DNA of 64,000 bases from Apostichopus japonicus (GCF_037975245.1 NC_092572.1:26953989-27017988); one strand, 5' to 3'. Positions 37,819 through 50,596 are shown, counted from the stretch's first letter. The notes: generated by a model from the sequence alone, not told the origin. Program-made: numbers and translations.

Positions 37819-38309
37819 GTAAGTATACTATTTTGTGAGTATTACCAAGCAACTAATAATATGTCTTTATTTTAGGTCAATGTATATAGACATGTATAGA
37901 TATTTGTTTTGGATATCAATTTGTTCAGTCATTCGAAATTCTTATAATATAAACGGATTTTTGGGTAGCTAGAGGCTTAACAATTCAATCGTTTATGCTA
38001 CAATTTTACAAGCTAATCACAATGGGAGTTCTTAATTACAATCTTTAACCTGTATATAAATATTTTGCCTTTACGAAGCATCAAGTATCAAATACAAATT
38101 CTTCACCTCAGGTGTTAACATGGTTTACTGATGCATGGTCAGAGTGTTGCAATTAATTGTAATATTTACAAATAAAACATAGTGCTGGTTAACAGAAAGG
38201 AAAAGCTGTAGTTTTCTCCATATATGCTTCTAGTTTTATGCACTTGATGAGTCTGAGTCCTGTGTTTCCTGTAAGTGAAACTTTGTTCATGAATTTTGTT
38301 TTATTACAG

Positions 38310-38330
38310 CCACAAAAGCTTCATACCCAC
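38310..38330 (+). CDS. Micro-exon 5 (21 nt), TKASYP, CC start
   Basis: Acceptor TTTTATTACAG, donor GTAAGAATAG. Phase 1 codons TKASYP; ends C. It starts CC rather than TC, one of two intact copies whose junction residue would not be hydrophobic. Confidence 0.7.
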
Positions 38331-38780
38331 GTAAGAATAGTATTTGTGTCTAGTACCAAGCAACTAACGAGATATCAATTTGTTCAGTCATTTAAAAATC
38401 CGATACTTTAAACGGATTTTTTGGTAGTTAGAAACTGTACAATTCCATTGTTTATGCTACAGTTTTACAAGCTTATCACAAAGGGAATTTTCATTGCAAT
38501 CCTTAACTTGTAAATATTTTGCCTTGAAAAATGTATCAAGTATCGTATACAGATCTTTACTTTCAGTGTTATGTCTCCCTATAACAACATGTTGTTCTCA
38601 TGCATGGTCACAGTGTTACAATTAATTGTCATATTCAAAAATATTACATGGTTCTTATGTATCAGAAAACAAAAGCTGCACTTTTCTCCCATGAGTGCTT
38701 CCTATTGGATGCAATTGATGAATTTGAGTACTGTGTTTCCTGCACTTGAAACTTTATTCATGAATTTTGTTTGATTACAG

Positions 38781-38801
38781 TCAGAAAAGCTTCTTACCCA
38801 A
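38781..38801 (+). CDS. Micro-exon 6 (21 nt), RKASYP
   Basis: Acceptor TTTGATTACAG, donor GTAAGTATAT. Phase 1 codons RKASYP; starts TC, ends A. The same peptide is found at 40267 and 41631. Confidence 0.75.
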
Positions 38802-39298
38802 GTAAGTATATTATTTTGTGAGTAGTACCAAGAAACTTATAAGATGACTTTATTTTAAGTGAATTAAGACCTGCATCAATAGTTTCTTGGATATCAATTT
38901 GTTCAGTCATTTGAAATTCTGACAATTTAAAAACAATCTTTAGGTAGAGACTGTACAATTCCATGATGTATGCTGTAGTGTTATAAGATAATCACAAATC
39001 TCGGTTTTGTATTAAACTCAAACTCGTTAACATTTTGCCTTCGAGCAGGCATCAACAATCATTAAGAGATCATTCATGCCAGATGGTATTTCTCTCTTTT
39101 ACACCATGTTGTTATGATGCATGGTCACATAGTTGCAATTAATTGTAATATTCACAAATTTTACATAGTGCTTGTGTATTATGAAAGAATAGCTGTAGTT
39201 TTCTCCCATATATTCTTCCATTTTTTTATGCAATTGATGAGTCTGATCTCTGTGTGTCCTGCACTTGAAACTTTATACATGAATTTAATTGATTACAG

Positions 39299-39319
39299 TC
39301 AGAGAAGCTGCTTACCCAC
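39299..39319 (+). CDS. Micro-exon 7 (21 nt), REAAYP
   Basis: Acceptor ATTGATTACAG, donor GTAAGTATAG. Phase 1 codons REAAYP (Ser to Ala relative to REASYP); starts TC, ends C. Confidence 0.75.
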
Positions 39320-40266
39320 GTAAGTATAGTATTTTGTGTCTAGTTCAAAGCAACTAACGATATGTCTTTGTTTAAATGAGTAGAGACCTATATAAATATT
39401 TTCTTGGATATCAATTGTGCATTCATTTGAAAAAGTGACAACTGAAACGGATTTTGTGGGTAGAGAGTCTACAATTGCATTGTATATATTAATACTGTTA
39501 CACATTGAGTTCCATATTATAATCCATAAATAAGTATTTTGACTACAAGAAGTTGATTGCTTAATTGATTTCTTAGAAAATTATTGACTGCTTAGCGAAG
39601 TAATGGAATATTTTCTGCATCTCCAAACCCCAAAAACATCCCTATAGCATTTTTTTTACAAAATAGTATGAATTGTCAGACTTTTAAATAATTCGTCATT
39701 GCATTTGGGAGCAATAGACTGGATAATGTCAATACTTTACTTCAAATGATTTTTTTTTTCAATTGTAAGTCAAGAAGTTGATTGCTTAGTTGATTTCTTA
39801 GAAAATTATTGACTGCTTAGAAAAGTAATGGAATATTTTCTGTATCTCCAAACCAAAAGACAGTGGTCCGTCATTTGAAAACCCGATAATTTAAACAGAA
39901 TTTTTTTGGTAGTCAGAAACTGTACAATTCCATTGTTTATGCTACACTTTTACAAACTAATCACTAAGGGAGTTTTTCATTGCAATCCTTAACTTGTTAA
40001 GATATAGCCCTGAAAAATGTATCAAGTATTGTATACAGATCTTCGTGTTAAGTGTTATGTCTCCCTTTAACAACATGTTGTTCTCATGCACGGTCACAGT
40101 GTTGCAATTAATTGTCATATTCAAAAATATTACATCGTTCTTGTGTATCAGTAAGCAAAAGCTGTACTTTTCTCCCATGAGTGCTTCCTATTGTATGCAA
40201 TTGATGAATTTGAGTACTGTGTTTCCTGCACTTGAAGCTTTATTCATGAATTTGGTTTGATTACAG

Positions 40267-40287
40267 TCAGAAAAGCTTCTTACCCAA
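40267..40287 (+). CDS. Micro-exon 8 (21 nt), RKASYP
   Basis: Acceptor TTTGATTACAG, donor GTAAGTATAT. Starts TC, ends A. It opens the 1364-bp higher-order repeat (copies at 40267, 41631 and 42994). Confidence 0.75.
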
Positions 40288-40782
40288 GTAAGTATATCAT
40301 TTTGTGGGTAGTACCAAGCAACCAATTATAAGATGTCTTTATTTTAAGTGAATATAGACCTGCATCAATAGTTTCTTGGATATCACTTTATGCAGTCAAT
40401 TTAAATTATGATAACTCATACAATGTTTGGTAGAGACTGTACAATTCCATGGTGTATGCTGTAGTGTTACAAGATAATCACAAATCTCGGTTTTGTATTT
40501 CACTCAAACTCTTTAATATTTTGCAATCGAGCAGGCATAAACAATCATATACAGATCATTTATGCCAGATGTTATTTCTCTCTTTTACAACATGTTGTTC
40601 TAATGCATGATCACATAGTTGCAATTAATTGTAATATTCACAAATTATACATAGTGCTTGTGTATCATGAAAGAGAAGCTGTAGTTTTCTCCCATATATT
40701 CTTCCATTTGTATGCAATTGATGAGTCTGATTTCTGTGTGTCCTGCACTTGAAACTTTATACATGAATTTAATTGATTACAG

Positions 40783-40803
40783 TCAGAGAAGCTTCTTACC
40801 CAC
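40783..40803 (+). CDS. Micro-exon 9 (21 nt), REASYP
   Basis: Acceptor ATTGATTACAG, donor GTAAGTATAG. Starts TC, ends C. Second micro-exon of the 1364-bp period, 516 nt after the first. Confidence 0.75.
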
Positions 40804-41630
40804 GTAAGTATAGTATTTTGTGTCTAGTTCCAAGCAACTAACGATATGTCTTTGTTTAAGTGATTAGAGACCTATATAAATATTTTCTTGGATATCAATT
40901 TGTGCATTCATTTGAAAAAGTGACAACTGAAACGGATTTTGTGGTTAGAGAGTCTACAATTGCATTGTATATATTAATACTGTTACACATTGAGTTCCAT
41001 ATTATAATCCATAAATAAGTATTTTGACTACAAGAAGTTGATTGCTTAATTGATTTCTTAGAAAATTATTGACTGCTTAGCGAAGTAATGATAATGTCAA
41101 TACGTTACTTCATGTGATTGTTTTTCAATTGTAAGTCAAGAAGTTGATTGCTTAGTTGATTTTTTAGAAAATTATTGACTGCTTAGCAAAGTTATGCTAT
41201 ATTTTCTGTATCTGCAAACCAAATGACAGTGGTCCGTCATTTGAAAATCCGATAATTTAAACGGATGTTTTGGTAGTCAAAAACTGTACAATTCCATTGT
41301 TTATGCTACACTTTTACAAACTAATCACTAAGGGAGTTTTTCATTGCAATCCTTAACTTGTTAAGATATAGCCCTGAAAAATGTATCAAGTATTGTATAC
41401 AGATCTTCGTGTTAAGTGTTATGTCTCCCTTTAACAACATGTTGTTCTCATGCATGGTCACAGTGTTGCAATTAATTGTCATATTCAAAAATATTACATG
41501 GTTCTTGTGCAACAGTAAACAAAAGCTGTACTTTTCTCCCATGAGTGCTTCATATTGTATGCAATTGATGAATTTGAGTACTGTGTTTCCTGCACTTGAA
41601 ACTTTATTCATGAATTTGGTTTGATTACAG

Positions 41631-41651
41631 TCAGAAAAGCTTCTTACCCAA
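41631..41651 (+). CDS. Micro-exon 10 (21 nt), RKASYP
   Basis: Copy of the one at 40267 with nearly identical flanks, one higher-order period later. Ends A, donor GTAAGTATAT. Confidence 0.75.
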
Positions 41652-42146
41652 GTAAGTATATCATTTTGTGGGTAGTACCAAGCAACTAATTATAAGATGT
41701 CTTTATTTTAAGTGAATATAGACCTGCATCAATAGTTTCTTGGATATCACTTTATGCAGTCAATTTAAATTATGATAACTCATACAATGTTTGGTAGAGA
41801 CTGTACAATTCCATGGTGTATGCTGTAGTGTTACAAGATAATCACAAATCTCGGTTTTGTATTTCACTCAAACTCTTTAATATTTTGCCTTCGAGCAGGC
41901 ATAAACAATTATATACAGATCATTTATGCCAGATGTTATTTCTCTCTTTTACAACATGTTGTTCTAATGCATGATCACATAGTTGCAATTAATTGTAATA
42001 TTCACAAATTATACATAGTGCTTGTGTATCATGAAAGAGAAGCTGTAGTTTTCTCCCATATATTCTTCCATTTGTATGCAATTGATGAGTCTGATTTCTG
42101 TGTGTCCTGCACTTGAAACTTTATACATGAATTTAATTGATTACAG

Positions 42147-42167
42147 TCAGAGAAGCTTCTTACCCAC
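42147..42167 (+). CDS. Micro-exon 11 (21 nt), REASYP
   Basis: Copy of the one at 40783 with nearly identical flanks. Ends C, donor GTAAGTATAG. Confidence 0.75.
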
Positions 42168-42993
42168 GTAAGTATAGTATTTTGTGTCTAGTTCCAAGCA
42201 ACTAACGATATGTCTTTGTTTAAGTGATTAGAGACCTATATAAATATTTTCTTGGATATCAATTTGTGCATTCATTTGAAAAAGTGACAACTGAAACGGA
42301 TTTTGTGGTTAGAGAGTCTACAATTGCATTGTATATATTAATACTGTTACACATTGAGTTCCATATTATAATCCATAAATAAGTATTTTGACTACAAGAA
42401 GTTGATTGCTTAATTGATTTCTTAGAAAATTATTGACTGCTTAGCGAAGTAATGATAATGTCAATACGTTACTTCATGTGATTGTTTTTCAATTGTAAGT
42501 CAAGAAGTTGATTGCTTAGTTGATTTTTTAGAAAATTATTGACTGCTTAGCAAAGTTATGGAATATTTTCTGTATCTGCAAACCAAATGACAGTGGTCCG
42601 TCATTTGAAAATCCGATAATTTAAACGGATGTTTTGGTAGTCAGAAACTGTACAATTCCATTGTTTATGCTACACTTTTACAAACTAATCACTAAGGGAG
42701 TTTTTCATTGCAATCCTTAACTTGTTAAGATATAGCCTTGAAAAATGTATCAAGTATTGTATACAGATCTTCGTGTTAAGTGTTATGTCTCCCTTTAACA
42801 ACATGTTGTTCTCATGCATGGTCACAGTGTTGCAATTAATTGTCATATTCAAAAATATTACATGGTTCTTGTGCAACAGTAAACAAAAGCTGTACTTTTT
42901 TCCATGAGTGCTTCCTATTGGATGCAATTGATGAATCTGAGTACTGTGTTTCCTGCACTTGAAGCTTTATTCATGAATTTGGTTTGATTACAG

Positions 42994-43014
42994 TCAGAAA
43001 AGCTTCTTACCCAC
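42994..43014 (+). CDS. Micro-exon 12 (21 nt), RKASYP
   Basis: Third copy of the RKASYP position in the higher-order repeat, but its last base is C instead of A, changing the next junction codon from Ile to Leu. Confidence 0.75.
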
Positions 43015-43508
43015 GTAAGTATATCATTTTGTGAGTAGTACCAAGCAACTAATTATAAGATGTCTTTATTTTAAGTGAATATAGACTGCATCAATAGTTT
43101 CTTGGATATCACCTTGTGCAGTCAATTTAAATTATGATAACTCATACAATTTTTGGTAGAGACTGTACAATTCCATGGTGTATGCTGTAGAGTTACAAGA
43201 AAATCACAAATCTCGGTTTTGTATTTCACTCAAACTCTTTAATATTTTGCCTTCGAGCAGGCATCAACAATCATATACAGATCATTTATGCCAGATGTTA
43301 TTTCTCTCTCTTACAACATGTTTTTCTGATGCATAGTCACATAGTTGCAATTAATTGTAATATTTCCAAATTTTACATAGTGCTTGTGTATCATGAAAGA
43401 GAAGCTGTAGTTTTCTCCCATATATTCTTCCATTTTTATGCAATTGATGAGTCTGATTTCTGTGTGTCCTGGACTTGAAACTTTATACATGAATTTAATT
43501 GATTACAG

Positions 43509-43529
43509 TCAGAGAAGCTTCTTACCCAC
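43509..43529 (+). CDS. Micro-exon 13 (21 nt), REASYP
   Basis: Acceptor ATTGATTACAG, donor GTAAGTATAG. Last copy before the array switches to the EDVSSK class. Confidence 0.75.
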
Positions 43530-44170
43530 GTAAGTATAGCATTTTGTGTGTAGTACCAAGAAACTAATAAGATGCCTTTTGTTTAAATGATTAGAGACCT
43601 ATATAAATATTTTCTTGGATATCAATTTGTGCACTCATTTGAAATAGTGATAACTGAAACGGATTTTTTGGGTAGAGAGTCTTCAACTGCATTGTATATA
43701 TTTATACTGTTACACATTGAGTTGTATATTTTAATCCATAAATTAGTATTTTGACTACAAGAAGTTGATTGCTTAGCTGATTTCTTAGAAAATTATTGAC
43801 TGCTTAGCGAAGTAATGGAATATTTTCGGTATCTCCAAACCCCCCAAAAAATCCCTATAGCATTTCTTATTACAAAAAAAAAAATGAAGTGTCAGATTTT
43901 TTAATATTTCGTCATTGCATTTGGAAGCAATATACTGGATACTGTCACACCTGAGATGATATTTTCTTTTAATTCACATGTTCTTCTCATGCATGGTAGC
44001 AGAGACTTATTTCATTGCAATATTCACAACTAATGTGAAGTACTTGGGTATCAGAATAAAAAAGCTCTACCTTCTCTCCATATATGCTTCTATTGGATGC
44101 TTTTGATGAAACTGAGATCTGTGTTTCTTGAAATAGTCATTCTTTTGTTATGAATTTTGTTTACTTTCAG

Positions 44171-44191
44171 TCGAAGATGTTTCCTGTAAAC
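44171..44191 (+). CDS. Micro-exon 14 (21 nt), EDVSCK
   Basis: Acceptor TTTACTTTCAG, donor GTAAGTTGAA. Phase 1 EDVSCK, the only Cys-containing copy. Starts TC, ends C. Confidence 0.75.
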
Positions 44192-44616
44192 GTAAGTTGA
44201 ATACTTCGTGACTAGTGCCAAGAAACTAATCAGATGTATGTATACTCAATGAATAGGGACCTACATCAATATTTAGATTTTTCAATTGTTCGTCAATGCA
44301 TTCGGAAGCAACAGAACAAATAATGGTGAAAGTGTCTCTGTTTTCTAATCATTTGTAAATCAAGAAGACATCAAGAATCTTATACAGAATTTTCTCCTCA
44401 GATGACGATTTCCTTTTTATTCACGTGTTGTTCTCATTCCTGGTAACAGAGTTTTAATGAAATGTTATATTCACAATTGATGTGTAATACTTGGGTATCA
44501 GAATTGAGGAGCTGTAGTTTCTCTACATATATGCTTCTAATGGTTGCATTTGATGAATCAGAATTCTGTGATCCTAAAATAGCGAGATTTTTTTTTAAAA
44601 TTTTGTTTACTTTCAG

Positions 44617-44637
44617 TCGAAGTTGTTTCCTCTAAAC
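44617..44637 (+). CDS. Micro-exon 15 (21 nt), EVVSSK
   Basis: Acceptor TTTACTTTCAG, weaker donor GTAAATTAAG. Phase 1 EVVSSK; starts TC, ends C. Confidence 0.7.
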
Positions 44638-45063
44638 GTAAATTAAGTACTTAGTGGCAAGTGTCAAGAAACTTATAAGATGTCTTTGTTTTCAATGAAT
44701 AGAGACCATCAACATTTTTGTTGATATCATTTTTTCATTTGAAATTCTTATAATTTAATCGAATTGTTTAGTAGCTAAAGACTGTGCAATTCATTAATGT
44801 TTGCTATACTGTAACAAACAAATCAAAATGGGAGTCCTGTAGTACAAAACATTACCTGTAAATGTTTTGCATTCAAGAATCCATCAAGTATCATACTGTA
44901 TATAGATCCTTCACCTCAGGTGTTATTTCTATTTTTTAACAACATGTTGTTTTCATTCATGGTCACAGTGTTGCATATTAATGTAATATTCACAAATAAT
45001 ATATAGTGCTTGTGAATTATCATAGCAATTGAAAGTTTATTCATGAATTTTATTTATTTTCAG

Positions 45064-45084
45064 TGAGAGATGTTCCTTCCGCAC
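45064..45084 (+). pseudogene. Micro-exon relic, donor lost (RDVPSA type)
   Basis: Acceptor TTTATTTTCAG is intact but the donor reads GAAGTA instead of GTAAGT. Phase 1 RDVPSA; starts TG, which would be a stop in phase 0. Confidence 0.65.
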
Positions 45085-45800
45085 GAAGTACATTTTTTTG
45101 TGAGTAGTGCCACAAACTAATCAGTTGTCTTTTTTTTAAATGATTAGAGACCTGTATAAATACTTTCTAGAATATCACTTTATTCAGTTATTTGAAATAC
45201 TGATAACTTAATCGGATTTTTGGGAGAGACTCTACAATTCCATTTCATATATTTATACTGTTACTATTGTTCACAATATGAGTTGTATATTACAATCCAT
45301 AAATTAGTATTTTGACTACAAGAAGTTGATTGCTTGGTTGGTTTTTAGAAAATTATTGACTGCTTAGCGAAGTAATGGAATATTTTTGGTATCTACAAAC
45401 CCCCCAAAAAATCCCTATAGCATTTCTTATTACATAAAGATATGAAGTGTCAGATTTCTTTGATATTTCGTCATTGCATTTGGAAGCAATAGACTGGATA
45501 ATGTCAATACGTCACTTCAGGTGATTTTTTTTTTATTTGTAAGTCCAGAAGACATCAATAATCATATACAAATCTGTCACTTGAGATGATATTTTCTTTT
45601 AATTCACATGTTGTTCTCATGCATGGTAGCAGAGATTTAATTCATTGCAATAACTACAACTAATGTGAAGTACTTGGGTATCAGAATAAAAAAGCTCTAC
45701 CTTCTCTCCATATATGCTTCTATTGGATGCTTTTGATGAAACTGAGATCTGTGTTTCTTGAAATAGTCATTCTTTTGGTATGAATTTTGTTTACTTTCAG

Positions 45801-45821
45801 TCGAAGATGTTTCCTCTAAAC
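45801..45821 (+). CDS. Micro-exon 16 (21 nt), EDVSSK
   Basis: Acceptor TTTACTTTCAG, donor GTAAGTTTAA. Consensus member of class B; first of the 893-bp higher-order series. Confidence 0.75.
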
Positions 45822-46178
45822 GTAAGTTTAATACTTCGTGACTATTGCCAAGAAACTAATCAGATGTCTCTATACTCAATGAATAGGAGCCTACATCAAT
45901 ATTTAGATTTTTCAATTGTTCGTCAATGCATTCGGAAGCAACAGAATGAATAATGTCAATACGACACTTCAGGTGAAAGTGCCTTTGTTTTTATAATCAT
46001 TTGTAAATCAAGAAGACATCAAGAATCTTATAAAGAATTTTCTCCTCAGATGACAATTTCCTTTATATTCACGAGTTTTAATGAAATGTAATATTCACAA
46101 TTGATGTTGCATTTGATGAATCAGAATTCTGTGTTCCTAAAATAGCGAGATTTTAAAAAAAAAATTGTTTACTTTCAG

Positions 46179-46185
46179 TCGAAGA
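46179..46185 (+). pseudogene. Truncated micro-exon, 7 nt
   Basis: Acceptor TTTACTTTCAG and TCGAAGA are present, then the text jumps to CAGTGCAGGATACACATTGAG from another part of the unit. No donor follows. It is a recombination junction. Confidence 0.7.
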
Positions 46186-46695
46186 CAGTGCAGGATACAC
46201 ATTGAGTTGTATATTTTAATCCATAAATTAGTATTTTGACTACAAGAAGTTGATTGCTTAGTTGATTTCTTAGAAAATAATTGACTGCTTAGCGAAGTCA
46301 TGGAATAATATCTGTATCTCCACCCCCCCCCAAAAAAAAAATCCCTACAGCATTTCTTAGTACAAAAAGATACGAAGTGTAAGATTTTAAGAGAGTGTCA
46401 ATACGTCACTTCAGGTGATTTTTTACTTTTATTTGTAAGTCAAGAAGACATCAATAATCATATACAGATCCGTCACCTGAGATGATATTTTCTTTTAATT
46501 AACGTGTTGTTCTCATGCATGGTAGCAGAGATTTAATTCATTGAAATATTCACAACTAATATGAAGTACTTGGGTATCAGAATAAAAGAGATCTACTTTC
46601 TCTCCAAATATGCTTCTATTGGATGCTTTTGATGAAACTGAGATCTGTGTTTCTTGAAATAGTTATTCTTTTGTTACGAATTTTGTTTATTTCAG

Positions 46696-46716
46696 TCGAA
46701 GATGTTTCCTCTAAAG
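46696..46716 (+). CDS. Micro-exon 17 (21 nt), EDVSSK, G-ending
   Basis: Acceptor TTTATTTCAG, donor GTAAGTTGAA. Ends G, so the next junction codon would be GTC (Val). Confidence 0.75.
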
Positions 46717-47072
46717 GTAAGTTGAATACTTCGTGACTATTGCCAAGAAACTAATCAGATGTCTGTATACTCAATGAATAGGTGCCTACATCAATATTTA
46801 GATTTTTCAATTGTTCGTCAATGCATTCGGAAGCAACAGAACAAATAATGTCAATACGACACTTCAAGTGAAAGTGTCTTTGTTTTTTAGTCATTTGTAA
46901 ATCAAGAAGACATCAAGAATTTTATAAAGAATTTTCTCCTCAGATGACAATTTCCTTTTTATTCACGAGTTTTAATGAAATGTAATATTCACAATTGATG
47001 TTGCATTTGATGAATCAGAATTCTGTGTTCCTAAAATAGCGAGATTTAAAAAAAAAAATTGTTTACTTTCAG

Positions 47073-47079
47073 TCGAAGA
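47073..47079 (+). pseudogene. Truncated micro-exon, 7 nt, duplicate of 46179
   Basis: The same acceptor, the same TCGAAGA and the same breakpoint as at 46179, 894 bp later, so the broken copy was duplicated with its unit. Confidence 0.7.
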
Positions 47080-47588
47080 CAGTGCAGAATACACATTGAG
47101 TTGTATATTAAAATCCATAAATTAGTATTTTGACTACAAGAAGTTGATTTCTTAGTTGATTTCTTAGAAAATAATTGACTGCCTAGCGAAGTAATGGAAT
47201 AATTTCTGTATCTCCAACCCCCCCCCCCAAAAAATCCCTATAGCATTTCTTAGTACAAAAAGATATGAAGTGTAAGATTTTTAGATTGTGTCAATACGTC
47301 ACTTCAGGTGATTTTTTACTTTTATTTGTAAGTCAAGAAGACATCAATAATCATATACAGATCAGTCACCTGAGATGATATTTTCTTTTAATTAACGTGT
47401 TGTTCTCATGCATGGTAGCAGAGATTTAATTCATTGAAATATTCACAACTAATATGAAGTACTTGGGTATCAGAATAAAAGAGATCTACTTTCTATCCAT
47501 ATATGCTTCTATTGGATGCTTTTGATGAAACTGAGATCTGTGTTTCTTGAAATAGTTATTCTTTTGTTACGAATTTTGTTTATATCAG

Positions 47589-47609
47589 TCGAAGATGTTT
47601 CCTCTAAAG
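47589..47609 (+). CDS. Micro-exon 18 (21 nt), EDVSSK, G-ending
   Basis: Acceptor GTTTATATCAG, donor GTAAGTTGAA. Duplicate of the one at 46696, 893 bp later; ends G. Confidence 0.75.
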
Positions 47610-48057
47610 GTAAGTTGAATACTTCGTGACTATTGCCAAGAAACTAATCAGATGTCTGTATACTCAATGAATAGGTGCCTACATCAATATTTAGATTTTT
47701 CAATTGTTCTTCAATGCATTCAGAAGCAACAGAATGATTAATGCCAATAACGTCACTTTTAAGTGAAAGTGTGTTTTTTTTTATCATTAATCATGTTTAC
47801 GACAAGAACAAATCAAGAATCATGTACAGATCCTCCACCTTAGATGATAATTTTCTTTTCAATCACATGTTGTTCTCTTCCATGGTATCAGAGTTTTAAT
47901 GAATTGAAGTATTGAAAGTAATGCAAAGTACTTGAGTATTAGAATAGAGGAGCTTTATTTTCTCTACATATATGCTTCTAATTGTATGAATTTATAAATC
48001 TGAGTTCTGTGTTTTCTGCAATAGCAAGTTATTTCCATAAATTTCGTTTACTTTCAG

Positions 48058-48078
48058 TCGTAGATGTTTCCTCTAAAT
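48058..48078 (+). CDS. Micro-exon 19 (21 nt), VDVSSK
   Basis: Acceptor TTTACTTTCAG, donor GTAAGTTTAA. It begins TC GTA GAT, so phase 0 would read TCG TAG, a stop, whereas phase 1 reads VDVSSK. Ends T. It is one of the copies that fixes the phase. Confidence 0.78.
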
Positions 48079-48498
48079 GTAAGTTTAATACTTCATGACC
48101 AGTGCCAAGAAACTAATCAGATATCTTTATTTTCAATGAATAGAGACCTTCATCAATATTTAGATTTGTCAATATTTCATCATGGATAATTTCAATACGT
48201 CACTTCAAGTGAAAGTGTTTTTGTTTTCTTTATCATTCGTAAATCAAAAAGACATCAAGAATCATGTACAGATCCATCTACTCAGATGTCATGTTTCCTT
48301 TTAATCACATATTGTTCTAATGCATAGTAACAGAAATTTAATGAATTGTAATATGCACAAGTAATGTAAACTACTTGGATATCAGAATTGAGGAGCTACA
48401 GTTTCTCTACAAATATGCTTCTATTGGATGCATTTGATGAATCAGAATTCTGTGTTCCTGAAATAGCAAGACTTTTTTTTAAATTTGTTTACTTTCAG

Positions 48499-48519
48499 TC
48501 GAAGATGTTTCCTCTAAAC
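48499..48519 (+). CDS. Micro-exon 20 (21 nt), EDVSSK
   Basis: Acceptor TTTACTTTCAG, donor GTAAGTTAAG. Starts TC, ends C. Confidence 0.75.
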
Positions 48520-48944
48520 GTAAGTTAAGTACTTAGTGGCAAGTGTCAAGGAACTTATAAAATGTCTTTGTTTTCAATGAATAGAGACCATCAACATTTT
48601 TGTTGATATCAATTTGTTCATTTGAGATTCTTATAATTTAAACGAAGTGTTTGGTAGCTACAAAATGTGCAATTCCATAATGTTTGCTATACTGTTACAA
48701 ATAAATCACAATGTGAGTCCTGTGGTACAATACATAACCTGTAAGTATTTTGCATTTAAGAATGTATCAAGCACCATACTGTATATTGAACTTCATCTCA
48801 GGTGTTATTTCTATTTTTAACAACATGTTGTTTTCATTCATGGTCACAGTGTTGCAATTTAATGTTTTATTCACAAATAATATTTAGTGCTTGTGTATGA
48901 TCACAGCAATTGAAAGTTTATTCATGAATTTTATTTATTTACAG

Positions 48945-48965
48945 TCAGAGATTTTCCCTCCGCAC
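48945..48965 (+). pseudogene. Micro-exon relic, donor lost (RDFPSA)
   Basis: Acceptor TTTATTTACAG, donor GAAGTATAG instead of GTAAGTATAG. Phase 1 RDFPSA. It shares the GAAGTA donor change with the copy at 45064. Confidence 0.65.
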
Positions 48966-49678
48966 GAAGTATAGTATTTTGTGAGTAGTGCCAATGAACT
49001 TATCAGATGTCTTTTTTTTAAATGATTAGAGACCTGTATAAATAATTTCTAGAATATCAGTTTATTCAGTTATTTGAAATACTGATAACTTAATCGTTTT
49101 TTGGTAGAGACTCTACAATTCCATTTCATATATTTATACTGTTACTATTATTCACAATATGAGTTGTATATTACATTCCATAATAAGTATTTTGACAACA
49201 AGAAGTGATTGCTTAGTTGATTTCTTAGAAAATTTTTGACAGCTTAACAAAGTAATGGACTATTTTTTGTATCTCCAAACCAATATACATTCCTATAGAA
49301 TTTTCAGTACAAATAGCTATGAAGTGTCAAATATTTCAATACTTCGTCAATGCATTTGGAAGCGACAGAATGGATCATGTCAATACGTCACTTCAAAGTG
49401 AAAGTGTTTTTTATTACATTTGCAAATCAAGATGACATCAACAATTATATACAGATCCGTCACATCGTATGATATTTTCCTCTTAAATCATATGTAGTTC
49501 TCATGCATGGTAACAGAGCTTCAATAATTTGTAATATTCACAAGTAATGTGAAATAGTTGGGTATCAGAATAGAAGAGCTGTCGTTTCTCTACATATATG
49601 CTCCTAATTGGATGCATTTGATTGAGTTCTGTGCTTCATGAAATAGCAATGTATTTCTATGAATTTGTTTACTTTCAG

Positions 49679-49699
49679 TCGAAGATGTTTCCACTATAC
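49679..49699 (+). CDS. Micro-exon 21 (21 nt), EDVSTI
   Basis: Acceptor TTTACTTTCAG, donor GTAAGTTAAG. Phase 1 EDVSTI; starts TC, ends C. Confidence 0.75.
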
Positions 49700-50150
49700 G
49701 TAAGTTAAGTACTTCGTGACTTGTACCAATAAACTAATAATATTTTTTTAATATTTTAATGAATAGAGACCTTAATCAGTATTTAGTTTTTTTTCTTCAG
49801 ATTTCGTCTATGCATTCGGAAGCAACATAATGGATCATGCCAATACGACACGTTAAAGTGAAGTGTGTTTTTTAATCATTTATCATGTTTACATCAAGAA
49901 GACATCAAGAATCATATACAGATCTTCCACCCTCAGATTATATTTTCTTTTTGATCACATGTTGTTCTTTTGCATGGTATCAGAGTTTTTAAGGATTGGA
50001 GTATTCAAAGTGATATGAAGTACTTGGGTATCAGAATAGAGGAGCTTTAGTTTCTCTGCATATATGCTTCTAATTGTATGCATTTATTAATCTGAGTGCT
50101 GTTTTCCCTGCAATAGCAAGTCTTTTCTATAAATTTTTGTTTACTTTCAG

Positions 50151-50171
50151 TCGAAGATATTTCCTCTAAAC
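50151..50171 (+). CDS. Micro-exon 22 (21 nt), EDISSK
   Basis: Acceptor TTTACTTTCAG, donor GTAAGTTTAA. A conservative Val-to-Ile change in phase 1. Confidence 0.75.
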
Positions 50172-50596
50172 GTAAGTTTAATACTTCGTGACTAGTGCCA
50201 AGAAACTAATTAGATGACTTTATTTTCAATGAAGATCAACCTTCATCAATATTTAGATTTGTCAATATTTCATCAATGCATTTGGAAACTAAATCATGGA
50301 TAATGTCAATACGACACTTCAGGTGAAAGTGTCTCTGTTGACTTGATCATTCGTAAATCAAAGAGACATCAAGAATCATGTACAGTTCCATCTCTTCAGA
50401 TGATATTTTCTTTTTAATCACATATTATTCTCATGCATGGTAACAGAGCTTTAATGGATTGTAATATTAATAAGTAATGTTAAATACTTGGGTATCAGAA
50501 TAGAAGAGCTGTTTTTCCTCTCCATATATGTTTCTAATTGGATGCATTTGATAAACCTGAGTTTTGAGTATTTTCATGACATTTGTTTACTTTCAG

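Noticed and set aside
38571-42927. Recurrent open frames on both strands with near-identical peptides (for example MLFSCMVTVLQLIVIF on plus and MTINCNTVTMHENNMLL on minus)
   Set aside because: They are translations of the conserved intronic block of the array. Length and frame vary between units, stops appear in many copies, and the same DNA is open on both strands, so they look like shadows of the repeat, not genes.
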